A stretch of 45,604 nt of DNA from Desulfobacteraceae bacterium (GTDB lineage: Bacteria; Desulfobacterota; Desulfobacteria; Desulfobacterales; Desulfococcaceae). The translations under genes and the position numbers were made by a program. The notes beneath the pieces were generated by a model. That model was given only the letters and a program-made list of their open reading frames with translations. It was not told the origin of the DNA and did not search any database. Numbering within the stretch: the first letter of the stretch is position 1; the number at the start of each line of letters is the position of its first letter. Of the stretch, positions 17,964 through 26,255 are shown one piece after another. The stretch spans positions 1 to 45,604 of the forward strand of contig JAABRU010000040.1 in the NCBI GenBank assembly GCA_011390755.1. The letters are read 5' to 3'.

Positions 17964-18362
17964 GGTGGCAGGTGTCAGGTGTCAGGTGGGAGGTGGCAGG
18001 TGGCAGGTGGCAGGTGGGAGGTGGCAGGTGGCAGGTGGCAGGTGGCAGGTGGGAGGTGGCAGGTGTCAGGTGTCAGGTGTCAGGTGTCAAGGTGTCAGGT
18101 GGGAGGTGTCAGGTGGGAGGTGTCAGGTGTCAGGTGTCAAGGTGTCAGGTGTCAAGGTGTCAGGTGTCAGGTGTCAGGTGTCAGGTGTCAAGGTGTCAGG
18201 TGTCAAGGTGTCAGGTGTCAAGGTGTCAGGTGTCAGGTGGCAGGTGTCAGGTGTCAGGTGTCAGGTGTCAAGGTGTCAGGTGTCAGGTGTCAAGGTGTCA
18301 AGGTGTCAGGTGTCAAGGTGTCAGGTGTCAGGTGTCAAGGTGTCAGGTGTCAAGGTGTCAGG
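17964..18362. repeat. Heptamer array GGTGTCA / GGTGGCA / GGTGGGA
   Basis: About 55 head-to-tail units. The first third is dominated by GGTGGCA and GGTGGGA; the remainder by GGTGTCA, with frequent 8-base variants carrying an extra A. All three plus-strand frames are open, giving spurious ORFs of about 220 residues. The plus strand is G-rich. Together with the next array it fills the gap between two divergent gene groups. Confidence 0.95.
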
Positions 18363-18371
18363 AATTCTGTT

Positions 18372-18600
18372 CCCAGTTCCCGGTTCCCAGTCCCCAGTCC
18401 CCAGTACCCAGTACCCAGTCCCCAGTACCCAGTACCCAGTACCCAGTACCCAGTACCCAGTACCCAGTACCCAGTACCCAGTACCCAGTACCCAGTCCCC
18501 AGTACCCAGTACCCAGTACCCAGTACCCAGTACCCAGTACCCAGTACCCAGTCCCCAGTACCCAGTACCCTGCCCCCAGTCCCCGGTTCCCGGCCCCCAA
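18372..18600. repeat. Heptamer array CCCAGTA / CCCAGTC
   Basis: About 28 clean units followed by degenerate C-rich units. The first units (CCCAGTT, CCCGGTT) link it in sequence to the arrays near tssG. It resembles the STRR heptanucleotide repeats (CCCCAGT-like) known from filamentous cyanobacteria. The plus strand changes abruptly from G-rich to C-rich at about 18363. Confidence 0.95.
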
Positions 18601-18687
18601 ATCCTGCATCCTGAATTGTTGAATTCATACCGGCACAAGCAAGTCGGTTGACATAAAGGACAGGGTGATGTAGATGAAATACAGATT

Positions 18688-18830
18688 CAGCAGATCGAAA
18701 AGTTTCCCCCGGATACGGTTTTGTGACTGTCCCGGAGTGAAGAAACTGTATTTCTGCACGGCCGCAGTCCCCGCTTGCCCCATGCAGAAATACAATTTTT
18801 GGACTCCTCCGGAAACTTTTGGATATACTG
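18688..18830. repeat. Palindromic element, family F3, copy 2
   Basis: Same arrangement as copy 1 (CAGCAGATCGAAAAGTTTCC ... GGAAACTTTTGGATATACTG). It ends 38 bases before the crotonase gene. With copy 1 it brackets the two heptamer arrays in the same orientation. Confidence 0.8.
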
Positions 18831-18868
18831 AGATTCTTTATATATTATTTTAAGGAGGTATATTCACA

Positions 18869-19657
18869 ATGGCATATGAAAATATTCTTTTTGAGACAGA
18901 AAACGGCATCGCCACCATTACTTTCAACCGCCCCAAAGCACTGAATGCCTTAAACGGCGCACTGCTGGATGAATTCTCCCTGGCTCTGGATGAAATTTCG
19001 GGAAATGAGGATATTCGGGTGCTGGTGCTGACCGGAGCCGGAGACAAATCCTTTGTGGCCGGGGCCGATATTACCGAACTGGCCACTTTCGGCCCTCTTC
19101 AGGCAAAAGTGTTTGCCCGAAAAGGCCAGGCCGTTATCAGCAGACTGCAGGAACTGGCCATCCCCGTGATTGCCGCCGTCAACGGTTTTGCCCTGGGCGG
19201 CGGCAGTGAAATGGCCCTGGCCTGCGATTTTATCTATGCTTCGGAAAATGCCATGTTCGGGCTGCCGGAAATTACTCTGGGCATTATTCCCGGTTTCGGC
19301 GGAACCCAGCGTCTGCCCCGACTGGTGGGGGCCAATATGGCCAAAGAAATGATCTTTACCGGAAAAAAGCTTCCCGCGGCCGAAGCCGCAAAGATCGGCA
19401 TGGTCAATAAGGTCTGCGCCCCTGAATCCCTGATGGAAGAAGTAATGAAAACCGCGGGAATGATCGCTGCCAAAGGCAAAGTTTCCCTGCGGGCTGCCAA
19501 AGAGGTGGTCAACAGCGGTCTGGGAACGGATCTGGGCACCGGGCTGAATATGGAATGCGATGCCTTTGCCCTGTGCATGGCCAGTGAGGATGCCAAAGAG
19601 GGAACCACTGCATTTCTGGAAAAACGCAAGGCCGTATTTACCGGGAAACTGAAATAA
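18869..19657 (+). CDS. Enoyl-CoA hydratase / crotonase-family protein
   Basis: 262 residues, typical for a single-domain crotonase that hydrates 2-enoyl-CoA during beta-oxidation or its reverse. The oxyanion-hole and catalytic segments are clear: SFVAGADITE, then GFALGGGSEMALACDF with the first glutamate, and GLPEITLGIIPGFGGTQRLPR with the second (quoted in parts). The C-terminus FLEKRKAVFTGK is usual for short-chain enzymes (Crt or 3-hydroxybutyryl-CoA dehydratase type). AAGGAGGT lies ten bases upstream of the ATG. It heads a plus-strand group with a CoA ligase, ACT protein and binding protein, consistent with organic-acid or amino-acid-derived acyl-CoA oxidation. Confidence 0.93.
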   Translation: MAYENILFETENGIATITFNRPKALNALNGALLDEFSLALDEISGNEDIRVLVLTGAGDKSFVAGADITELATFGPLQAKVFARKGQAVISRLQELAIPVIAAVNGFALGGGSEMALACDFIYASENAMFGLPEITLGIIPGFGGTQRLPRLVGANMAKEMIFTGKKLPAAEAAKIGMVNKVCAPESLMEEVMKTAGMIAAKGKVSLRAAKEVVNSGLGTDLGTGLNMECDAFALCMASEDAKEGTTAFLEKRKAVFTGKLK

Positions 19658-19661
19658 GGAA

Positions 19662-19761
19662 AAGGGGGGATAGGGATTGGGGGATAGGGGGGTAGGGAGT
19701 ATGTGTCAGATTTCAGACATCTGAACCCTGATCCCCACCCCCCCGATCCCCAATCCCCAAT
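19662..19761. repeat. GGGGATTGGGG palindrome in the crotonase-ligase spacer
   Basis: A G-rich left arm (GGGATTGGGGGATAGGGGG) faces a C-rich right arm (CCCCGATCCCCAATCCCC). The units are 7-base, STRR-like (GGGATTG / CCCCAAT). It occupies the whole 121-base spacer just before the ligase ribosome binding site and could attenuate or stabilise the transcript. Confidence 0.7.
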
Positions 19762-19778
19762 AAAGGAGAAAAAGCAGC

Positions 19779-21080
19779 ATGATTTATGATATTGAGTATG
19801 AGACCATGCCCAGGGAGGCGATGGAAGCCATACAGTTCCGGCGTCTCCGCAGCACACTGGACCGGGTCTGTGCCACCGTTCCATTTTACCGGAAAAAATT
19901 CCAGGAAGCCGGAATCACCCCCGGAGATATCCGCTCTCTGGAAGACCTGCGCAAAGTTCCTTTTACCACCAAACAGGATTTACGGGATAATTATCCTTTC
20001 GGCATGTTTGCAGTTCCCATGGACAATGTGGTGCGGATTCATGCCTCTTCCGGCACCACCGGACAACCTACGGTAGTGGGGTATACTGCCAGGGATGTCA
20101 ATACCTGGGCTGTTCTCATGGCACGGTCTTTGGCCGCGGGCGGCGCGGGTCGGGGGGATATTATTCACAATGCATACGGCTACGGTCTTTTTACCGGCGG
20201 TCTGGGTGTCCATTACGGTGCGGAAAAAATGGGGGCATCCGTCATCCCGGTTTCCGGCGGCAATACCAAACGCCAGATCATTATTATGAAAGACTTCGGG
20301 CCGACCATTATTACGGCCACCCCCTCTTACACACTCCACCTTGCGGAAGTGGCCGAGGAAATGGGGGTTTCCTTCAAAGATCTGAAATTCCGTTTCGGTA
20401 TATTCGGAGCGGAACCCTGGTCGGAAAAAATGCGGGAAGAAATAGAGAAAAAACTGGGGCTTACCGCAGTGGACATTTACGGTCTGAGTGAGGTGATCGG
20501 ACCGGGTGTGGCCATTGAATGCTACGAGGCCAAAAAAGGACTCCATATAGCCGAAGACCATTTCATTCCGGAAATTATCCATCCGGAAACCGGAGAAGTG
20601 CTTCCCTACGGTGAAAGCGGAGAGCTGGTGTTTACTTCCATCACCAAGGAAGCCTTTCCGGTGATCCGCTACCGCACCAGAGATATTACTTCCATTAATC
20701 CCGAACCCTGTATCTGCGGTCGTACCCTGGTCCGGATGGAAAAAGTCAGCGGACGATCCGATGATATGCTCATTATCCGGGGCGTGAATGTATTTCCCTC
20801 GCAGATTGAAAGTGTGCTCATGGAAATGGAAGGTGTGGAACCCCATTATCAGCTGCTGGTGGACAGGGAAGGAAATCTGGATAACCTTACGGTCATGGTG
20901 GAAGTCGGAGAAGATATCTTTTCTGACCGGGTCAAACCGCTGCAGGAACTGGAAAAGAATATTTCCAAAAATATCAAGGAAACCATCGGTGTTTCCGCGA
21001 AAGTAAAACTGGTGGAACCCAAAACCATTGCGCGCAGTGAGGGAAAAGCCGTGCGGGTGATTGATAATCGGAAAATCTGA
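19779..21080 (+). CDS. Phenylacetate-CoA ligase family protein
   Basis: AMP-forming acyl-CoA ligase of the PaaK branch, 433 residues, which activates an aromatic or related acid to its CoA thioester. Visible motifs are the P-loop-like [15 protein letters not shown], the adenylate-binding [12 protein letters not shown] and the C-terminal hinge and lysine region ([28 protein letters not shown]). The ATG at 19779 has AAGGAGAAA upstream. In anaerobes such paralogues next to an ACT protein and a LivK-type protein often act in amino-acid-derived acid metabolism (for example indole- or phenylacetate), so the true substrate is uncertain. Confidence 0.93.
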   Translation: MIYDIEYETMPREAMEAIQFRRLRSTLDRVCATVPFYRKKFQEAGITPGDIRSLEDLRKVPFTTKQDLRDNYPFGMFAVPMDNVVRIHASSGTTGQPTVVGYTARDVNTWAVLMARSLAAGGAGRGDIIHNAYGYGLFTGGLGVHYGAEKMGASVIPVSGGNTKRQIIIMKDFGPTIITATPSYTLHLAEVAEEMGVSFKDLKFRFGIFGAEPWSEKMREEIEKKLGLTAVDIYGLSEVIGPGVAIECYEAKKGLHIAEDHFIPEIIHPETGEVLPYGESGELVFTSITKEAFPVIRYRTRDITSINPEPCICGRTLVRMEKVSGRSDDMLIIRGVNVFPSQIESVLMEMEGVEPHYQLLVDREGNLDNLTVMVEVGEDIFSDRVKPLQELEKNISKNIKETIGVSAKVKLVEPKTIARSEGKAVRVIDNRKI

Positions 21081-21100
21081 GTCAGAAAAGGAGATCAGAT

Positions 21101-21532
21101 ATGCATGTGGAACAAATATCCGTCTTTCTGGAAAACAAATCAGGACGACTGGCCATGGTTACAAAAATCCTTTCGGAAGCCGGGATCAATATCCGTGCCC
21201 TGGCCCTGGCAGATACTTCCGATTTCGGTGTGCTGCGTCTGATTGTTGACAGCAACGAAAAAGCCAGGGAGGCACTCAAAAACAGCGGTTTCACCGTAGG
21301 GAAAACCAATGTTGTGGCCGTGGAAGTGCCGGATAAACCCGGAGGACTCTGCAATATTCTGGACATACTGCATAAATCCCATGTGAATGTGGAATATATG
21401 TACGCCTTTGTCCGTCAGAGCGGTGATAATGCTGTAATGATTTTCCGTTTTGACAATACAGAAGCCGCCATCCGCCTGCTGGAACAGAACAAACTGTCCA
21501 TCATTGACGGCAGCCGCCTGTATTCCATGTGA
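21101..21532 (+). CDS. Tandem ACT-domain protein
   Basis: 143 residues composed of two ACT domains (about 3-68 and 71-140), a ligand-binding fold for amino acids. The first begins [19 protein letters not shown] with the glycine turn typical of the fold; the second has [13 protein letters not shown]. There is no catalytic domain. Its gene follows the PaaK-like ligase by 20 bases, with GGAGATC upstream of the ATG, an association common in anaerobic bacteria and archaea. A regulatory role on the neighbouring ligase or its pathway is inferred. Confidence 0.9.
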   Translation: MHVEQISVFLENKSGRLAMVTKILSEAGINIRALALADTSDFGVLRLIVDSNEKAREALKNSGFTVGKTNVVAVEVPDKPGGLCNILDILHKSHVNVEYMYAFVRQSGDNAVMIFRFDNTEAAIRLLEQNKLSIIDGSRLYSM

Positions 21533-21554
21533 TAAATATTGGGAATCGTAATCG

Positions 21555-21663
21555 CAGGTCGGGTTGGCGCAGCGTAACCCGACAGTATCAGCAGGGGGGT
21601 GAGGAATGAAACCCACCGGATTCAGGAAAACGTTGGGTTACGCTGCGCTTCACCCACCCTACG
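21555..21663. repeat. GTAGGGTGGGT-type palindromes between ACT and LivK genes
   Basis: One self-complementary unit (TCGGGTTGGCGCAGCGTAACC) is followed by a second half ending GCGCTTCACCCACCCTACG. The family is the same as at 6-98 and 26121-26206. Confidence 0.65.
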
Positions 21664-21705
21664 AAATTTTTAAAATGTAATTATAATTCAAAAAGGAGAC
21701 CGTTC

Positions 21706-22851
21706 ATGCAGAAAAAAGTCAGAATCATGTCCCTGATGTTCCTTGTATCCGCCACGCTGTTCACAGCGCAGGTGATGGCTGCGGAAACTTACAAAATCGG
21801 CGGTATATTTGCCGTAACCGGCCGGGCCTCTTTTCTGGGGGACCCGGAAAAAAGAAGCATGGAAATGTTTGTGGATGCCATCAATGCCAAAGGCGGCATT
21901 GACGGCCGTATGCTGGAGACCGTGATCTATGATACAGAGGGGGATCCCACCAAAGCCGTCATGCATGTGAGCAAACTCATCAGCAAAGACAGGGTGCTGG
22001 CCATCATCGGCCCCAGCACCACTCCCACCACGCTGGCCGTCATGCCCGCAGCCGCAAAGGCGCAGATTCCGCTCATCAGTTGTGCCGCCGGAAACAAAAT
22101 CACTTCTCCGGTCAATCCCTGGATATTCAAAACCGCCCAGAGTGATATTCTGGCAGTCGGGGCCATTTATGCCCATATGAAAAAAGAAAATATTAAAAAA
22201 ATTGGTATCCTGACCGTATCCAATGCCTTCGGGGAAAGCGGACGGGAACAGTTGGAGGCCCAGGCCGCGGATTACGGTCTGAGCATTGTGCAGGCGGATA
22301 AATTCGGGGGAAAAGATACAGATATGACCGCGCAGCTGACCAAGATCCGCTCCGCTGAACCGGATGCCATTGTCTGCTGGGGAACCAATCCCGGCCCGGC
22401 TGTGGTTGCCAAAAATGTAAAACAGCTGGATCTGAATATTCCCCTTTACCAGAGTCACGGTGTGGCCTCTCCCAAGTTTATTGAACTGGCCGGGGATTCG
22501 GCAGAAAATATTGTTCTTCCGACCGGAAAAATTCTGGTCAGTGCACTGCTGCCAGCGGAAGATCCCCAAAAAACGGTTCTGGCGGATTATGCCAGACAGT
22601 ATACAGATAAATACAGTATGCCGGTTTCCGGTTTCGGCGGATACGCGTATGATGCCATGATGATTGTTGCCAAAGCTCTGGAGGGAACCGCAGGGGATAA
22701 AGCAAAACTGCGGGACAATATTGAGAAAATGAAAGGTTTTGTGGGGGTGAGCGGTACATTTTCTTTCAGTCCCGAAGAACATAACGGCCTGGGAGCCGAT
22801 GCTTTTGTTATGGTACGCATTAAAAACGGCACATGGGAACTGATTCAGTAA
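21706..22851 (+). CDS. Branched-chain amino acid-type ABC transporter substrate-binding protein
   Basis: 381 residues with a signal peptide (cleavage near VMA-AE) followed by a type I periplasmic binding fold of the LivK/Leu-Ile-Val family: YKIGGIFAVTGRASFLG, then VLAIIGPSTTPTTLAV, and later GYAYDAMMIVAKAL. It captures an amino acid or aromatic acid in the periplasm. GGAGACC precedes the ATG. Permease and ATPase genes do not follow, so it works with a transporter encoded elsewhere or was separated from one. Its place after ligase and ACT genes suggests its ligand feeds that pathway. Confidence 0.93.
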   Translation: MQKKVRIMSLMFLVSATLFTAQVMAAETYKIGGIFAVTGRASFLGDPEKRSMEMFVDAINAKGGIDGRMLETVIYDTEGDPTKAVMHVSKLISKDRVLAIIGPSTTPTTLAVMPAAAKAQIPLISCAAGNKITSPVNPWIFKTAQSDILAVGAIYAHMKKENIKKIGILTVSNAFGESGREQLEAQAADYGLSIVQADKFGGKDTDMTAQLTKIRSAEPDAIVCWGTNPGPAVVAKNVKQLDLNIPLYQSHGVASPKFIELAGDSAENIVLPTGKILVSALLPAEDPQKTVLADYARQYTDKYSMPVSGFGGYAYDAMMIVAKALEGTAGDKAKLRDNIEKMKGFVGVSGTFSFSPEEHNGLGADAFVMVRIKNGTWELIQ

Positions 22852-22877
22852 AAAAAGCAGATGCCCTGATAATCCGG

Positions 22878-22992
22878 TTAAGGGACCCGGTAAGAAATAA
22901 ATCCTCCGGAAATATTCTGCGGATAAACAGAAACTGTGCATTCCGTCCCCTAATCAGATGAAACGGGGCAGTTATTTTTTTGCTGAGTGCCT
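22878..22992. repeat. Repeat family F9, copy 1
   Basis: About 115 bp containing GACCCGGTAAGAAATAAAT, GGATAAACAGAAACTGTGCA and GCAGTTATTTTTTTGCTGAG. The complement recurs at 33352-33465 with about the same length, so the two copies are inverted relative to each other. No strong terminal inverted repeats are seen. Confidence 0.75.
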
Positions 22993-23010
22993 AACACCGC
23001 CGGTGGCCTT

Positions 23011-23135
23011 AGCCTGCATTCTTCATAAATTCTGACAGTCCTCCGAAAATAAGAAAAATGCTGAAAATTGACTTTGCAAGTCAGTTTTCAGCTAAGGCAT
23101 TATGATGCGGAGAATTTTTCAGGTTTATGAATACT
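23011..23135. repeat. Repeat family F13, copy 1
   Basis: Shares CATAAATTCTGACA, TCCGAAAATAAG and a central hairpin with 25738-25858 in the same orientation. Ends AATTCTGA and TCAGGTTTAT are weak inverted repeats. Confidence 0.65.
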
Positions 23136-23140
23136 CCGGT

Positions 23141-23236
23141 TTAGAACCTATCCGAAAACCTCCGAAACCAGTTTTTGGAACCAGCGAAAACAGGGGTTCA
23201 GAATACCGAAAGACAGTTTTTCGGATAGGTTCTTAG
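23141..23236. repeat. Repeat family F8, copy 1
   Basis: Terminal inverted repeats TTAGAACCTATCCGAAAAC and GTTTTTCGGATAGGTTCTTA bound 96 bp. Related copies are at 44170-44262 and (partial) 12810-12850. Confidence 0.75.
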
Positions 23237-23343
23237 GTGATTTTCCTCAAAAATATCTGCCGGAGGACTGCCGGACGGAAAGTTTGGCAGTGCCTGAAAA
23301 GTCACAGAACTTCCGTCCGGCACTCCTCCGCAGACCTTCTGAA

Positions 23344-23481
23344 GTTGGTAGATCGAAACGTTTCCGGAGGAGTGCAAAAATTGTATTTTTGCATAGGGAA
23401 CCGGGGCCGTGCAAAAATACAATTTTTGCACTCCGGGACGGTCGTAAAACCGTATCCGGGGAAAACTTTCCGATCTGCTGA
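23344..23481. repeat. Palindromic element, family F3, copy 3 (inverted)
   Basis: Ends TTGGTAGATCGAAACGTTTCC and GGAAAACTTTCCGATCTGCTG (in parts) enclose GTGCAAAAATACAATTTTTGCAC. Orientation is opposite to copies 1 and 2. A separate palindrome (CTGCCGGACGGAAAGT / ACTTCCGTCCGGCA) lies just before it at about 23262-23335. No gene is visible between 22852 and 23549. Confidence 0.75.
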
Positions 23482-23549
23482 ATGTGCAAAAATATGTTTG
23501 ACAGTCCGGCGAATCTTTTTTCCCACTTTGAAAAAGGATATTTGTTTCA

Positions 23550-23981
23550 ATGAATGTAATCTGGTGTTATGAGCAAAGCAAAATCAGTTGGCCCGAACTG
23601 GCCGAGCTTTACAGAATTGCTCCCCTTGGGCAGAAACTTCCTGCTGATCTGGAGCTTGTATTTACAAACAGCAGATTCAAATGCTTTGTATTTGATGGCA
23701 GCAGACTGATCGGTGTCGGCAGAGCGTTGGCAGACGGCGCGGACTGTTCCTGTATCTGTGACATATCTGTACATCCGGATTATCAGGGTATCGGTCTGGG
23801 AAAAATGATTGTTCAGTATCTCGTGAATCAGTCGAAAGATCATTCAAAAATAATTCTTTATGCCAATCCGGGGAAAGAAGGTTTTTACGCAAAACTCGGA
23901 TTCAAAAAGATGAATACTGCAATGGCAATATTCCAAAATGAAGAAACAGCAATAAATAAGGGTATTATTTCAGAACTATAG
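23550..23981 (+). CDS. GNAT-family N-acetyltransferase
   Basis: 143 residues with the acetyl-CoA binding motif of the GNAT fold: ICDISVHPDYQGIGLGKMIV, where Q-G-x-G-L-G is the pyrophosphate-binding loop, followed by KIILYANPGKEGFYAKLGFK, the usual motif B. The acceptor substrate cannot be told from sequence. An AAAAGGA site lies about twelve bases upstream. It stands alone among repeats, with no operon partner, and could have arrived with them, though its codon use does not look foreign by eye. Confidence 0.88.
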   Translation: MNVIWCYEQSKISWPELAELYRIAPLGQKLPADLELVFTNSRFKCFVFDGSRLIGVGRALADGADCSCICDISVHPDYQGIGLGKMIVQYLVNQSKDHSKIILYANPGKEGFYAKLGFKKMNTAMAIFQNEETAINKGIISEL

Positions 23982-24000
23982 CTGAAAGAACCAGATACAC

Positions 24001-24104
24001 TGCTGCTCTGTCAACTTTAAAATGACGGGTTAAACAGGGTGTGTCCCACCTTTTTGTGCAAAAGGTGGGACACACCCAATTAAACTCTGACAAAGCACTA
24101 CTGC
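24001..24104. mobile_element. F1 element, copy with hairpin cargo
   Basis: Ends TGCTCTGTCAACTTTAAAAT and TTAAACTCTGACAAAGCAC are inverted repeats. The centre is a hairpin GGTGTGTCCCACCTTTT / AAAAGGTGGGACACACC. It abuts the F4 copy at 24102 so that the joint reads AAAGCACTACTGCTTT. Confidence 0.75.
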
Positions 24105-24182
24105 TTTGTTTCACTTAAAATTGTGGATTCAAAAATTTATAAAAATTAATAGGTTGTCCACATTTTTAACTGAAACAGTGCA
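24102..24182. mobile_element. 81-bp inverted-repeat element, family F4
   Basis: Ends TGCTTTGTTTCACTTAAAAT and TTTTTAACTGAAACAGTGCA with inner GTGGA/TCCAC. A second copy is at 43554-43654, and a longer diverged one at 13074-13405. Confidence 0.8.
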
Positions 24183-24318
24183 TGACCATCATAATTTGCA
24201 GTTTTTGGAAAGAGGTGGGATTTGGGGATGAAATGATTTTCTGCTATTAACAGATTTTATTATACAGAAAACGGAATCTGAAATTCAAAAACTCAATTTA
24301 CTCCGATGCTGCGTATAA

Positions 24319-24443
24319 GGGCCTGTTTGAAAAGAGCCCTGTGAGCTATTGACAACCGGCATCTCCAAAAAATGCGGATTTTTGCGTTTGCGTATTATTC
24401 CAGGATATTGACCGCCAGCAGAGCGTGTTTGAAAAATAAACTC
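24319..24443. repeat. Repeat family F5, copy 1
   Basis: Ends GGCCTGTTTGAAAAG and GCGTGTTTGAAAAATAA, with inner GACAACCGGCATCTCCAAAA. The complement is present at 36247-36386 directly after the chemoreceptor gene. Confidence 0.75.
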
Positions 24444-24486
24444 TAATATCTGTCAACCGTCAGAGAACCAAAACAGGGCATTACCC

Positions 24487-24598
24487 CAAGTTGCCACCTA
24501 TAAACGTAAGTTTCCGCTTTTTCATTCCTGCAATTTTCAGTCATGAGGTAGCTAAAACTGTCTGATTTTCAGTTATCGCGTCCATAGGTGGCAACTTG
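24487..24598. repeat. 112-bp element with 20-bp terminal inverted repeats
   Basis: CAAGTTGCCACCTATAAACG at the left faces CGTCCATAGGTGGCAACTTG at the right (18 of 20 paired). Half of this end (ATAGGTGGCAAC) also occurs at 13525, next to the kinase gene. No ORF. Confidence 0.75.
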
Positions 24599-24609
24599 AT
24601 GATACTGTT

Positions 24610-24733
24610 AATGCGAATTAAGGGTTGAATCCGGTAATGTAAAATCAGTTGCCAATAAAGCCTGCCTGCTACGTCTGATTTTATAATATTCTGTTTTTAC
24701 TGATTCCGGAGTTTTTGACTCTTAATTGGCATT
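24610..24733. repeat. Inverted-repeat element with AATG...TTAAG ends
   Basis: AATGCGAATTAAG faces CTTAATTGGCATT. The ends resemble family F15 (CAATG...CTTAAG). Nothing else is recognised before the next gene. Confidence 0.5.
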
Positions 24734-24824
24734 GTTAAAATGGAATTTCCTGAGCTGCTTTCTGTTTGATATGAGAAAAAGAATGCACCGATGGGGAACT
24801 GCCTTATTGCCTGATACATCTATT

Positions 24825-25007
24825 TTAACTTCTTTCAGAATATTTCCGGTTTAATTCAGCCAGACCGAACAGAGCAAATCCAAGTATCAGCAGGGAGGCT
24901 GATTCTGCTACCGGAAATGATTCTGCGGCACTGGGTAATGCACTGGCAATTCCGGACAGTAAAACAACGATTACGACTGTGTAGATTGCAGATAATAATT
25001 TTTTCAT
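24825..25007 (-). CDS. Minimal PEP-CTERM-like exported peptide
   Basis: 60 residues: an N-terminal signal peptide (KKLLSAIYTVVIVVLLSGIAS-A, in parts) followed after about ten residues by FPVAESASLLILGFALFGLAE and a basic tail NRKYSERS. The second half has the three-part layout of PEP-CTERM sorting domains (short motif, hydrophobic helix, basic end), but the motif reads PVAES instead of VPEP. GGGAGAAA precedes the ATG. If real, almost nothing is left between export signal and sorting signal. It could be a decayed remnant of a larger surface protein. No exosortase gene is in the window. Confidence 0.55.
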   Translation of the reverse strand: MKKLLSAIYTVVIVVLLSGIASALPSAAESFPVAESASLLILGFALFGLAELNRKYSERS

Positions 25008-25631
25008 GATTTTTCTCCCTTTTTATATTTGGTATTTTGGTATTTTCTGTTGATTCTGTTTGTTTGCACTTGCTTTTTTACAATGCATAATAAATGCCAG
25101 ATTGCATGAAAAAGAAAAAAAATATGGAAACATGTGCGGAAAAACAAATTATTTATTCATAACATTTTAAAAAAATTGATATTTATATTATATGACAATT
25201 CTTCCGCACCGAACTTCATGAATATCTGTTACAGGACTTTATCAGGTGTTCCTTATAATAATGTTACCTGAGTTTATAAATATCGCAGGCATAAAAAACA
25301 GGAAAGAGGCAAAGGACTTCATAATCACGGGGAATTGGAAGTCATATTCCTTATAATTCAAATGCATGAATAACAAGCAACAATTTTTGTCAAAAACTGC
25401 ATTTTTTGACAAATGGCATTCCACTGATCTTCAAATTTTGCAGTAAAGATTATATATATTTGAAATATATAAATAATATATTTTTTATAAATCTGGCAGA
25501 TATTGCATACATTGCGGAAGCAGGCAGAGAGGCAGGCATGTTTTATAAGACATGGACAGGGGATCAGAAAAGGAATTCCGGGCAGGCGGAGAAGTATATT
25601 TTCCTCAGCTTATCCTTGATGAATATGCAAA
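25008..25631. other. AT-rich interval without recognised features
   Basis: Strongly AT-rich stretch upstream of the PEP-CTERM-like gene, probably including its promoter. Short ORFs at 25242-25424 (minus) and 25406-25636 (plus) have no family features or ribosome binding sites. Confidence 0.5.
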
Positions 25632-25732
25632 GATGAATATGCAAAAAGTCCGAAATACGGGGATTTCAGCAATTTAACATACTGATTTTACTAAGACTGA
25701 ATTCCGGGAAAATGACTTTTTACCGGTTCATC
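25632..25732. mobile_element. 101-bp element, family F12, copy 2 (inverted)
   Basis: Complement of the element at 3771-3871, same length; ends GATGAATATGCAAAAAGTCC and GACTTTTTACCGGTTCATC. No target duplication is obvious here. Confidence 0.75.
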
Positions 25733-25737
25733 ATCCT

Positions 25738-25858
25738 TAAGCTGCATTATTCAATAAATTCTGACATATCTCCGAAAATAAGGGGGATGCTGCAAACCGG
25801 TTTTATAAGCCGCTTTTCATCCGGAGCATTGTGATCCGGCGATCTGTTCAGGTTTATA
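25738..25858. repeat. Repeat family F13, copy 2
   Basis: Same orientation as 23011-23135; shares ATAAATTCTGACA, TCTCCGAAAATAAG and GTGATCCGGCGA-like right part. Its right end runs into the spaced-repeat array. Confidence 0.65.
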
Positions 25859-26255
25859 TGAAAGTCATACACAACTCGTTACGGGGCTCTGCCCCGTAAC
25901 GCATTTTTCCGGGGCTCCGCCCCGTACACAGCATACTGCAGGGTGCGTTAGGGCTGGAACCTAACGCACCCTGCTTTCATGCTTCGTTGTGATTGCATAT
26001 CATGGCCGTTTATATGAAAGTCTCCGGAGTGCAAAAAATAAGCGAAGCGGTTTTTGCATATTACCGGTGACTTTCATGCTTCGTTGTGACCCTGCGGTCA
26101 TGGCCGTTTATATGAAAGTCCTGAATATGTAGGGTGCGTTAGCGGAGCGTAACGCACCGAACCGGAGATATTACGGTGCGTTACGGCTGTCGCCTAACGC
26201 ACCCTGCTTTCATGCTTCGTTGTGATTGCATATCATGGCCGTTTATATGAAAGTC
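25852..26255. repeat. Spaced-repeat array F7, locus 1
   Basis: A 49-bp unit beginning CTTTCATGCTTCGTTGTGA and ending GGCCGTTTATATGAAAGTC occurs at 25974-26022, 26071-26120 and 26207-26255, with a partial unit at 25852-25866. The first and last full units look identical; the middle one differs only in the centre. The three intervening segments (107, 48 and 86 bp) are unrelated hairpins: GTTACGGGGC/GCCCCGTAAC with GGTGCGTTAG, then AAAATAAGCGAAGCGGTTTT, then a GTAGGGTGCGTTA palindrome. It is not a CRISPR: units are palindrome-ended, spacers are unequal and self-complementary, and no cas genes are near. Confidence 0.8.

Noticed and set aside
17937..18651. Three overlapping plus-strand ORFs of 216-230 codons and minus-strand ORFs of 83-105 codons
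   Set aside because: They are products of 7-bp repeats that lack stops in every frame; the translations are pure repeats and no ribosome binding site fits.
24487..24598. Intrinsic terminator
   Set aside because: The 20-bp arms are 70 bp apart and not followed by a T-run, and no gene ends nearby; an inverted-repeat element fits better.
25852..26255. CRISPR array
   Set aside because: Repeats are interspaced, but spacer lengths are unequal (107, 48, 86 bp), spacers are hairpins, repeats have inverted ends, and no cas genes are near.
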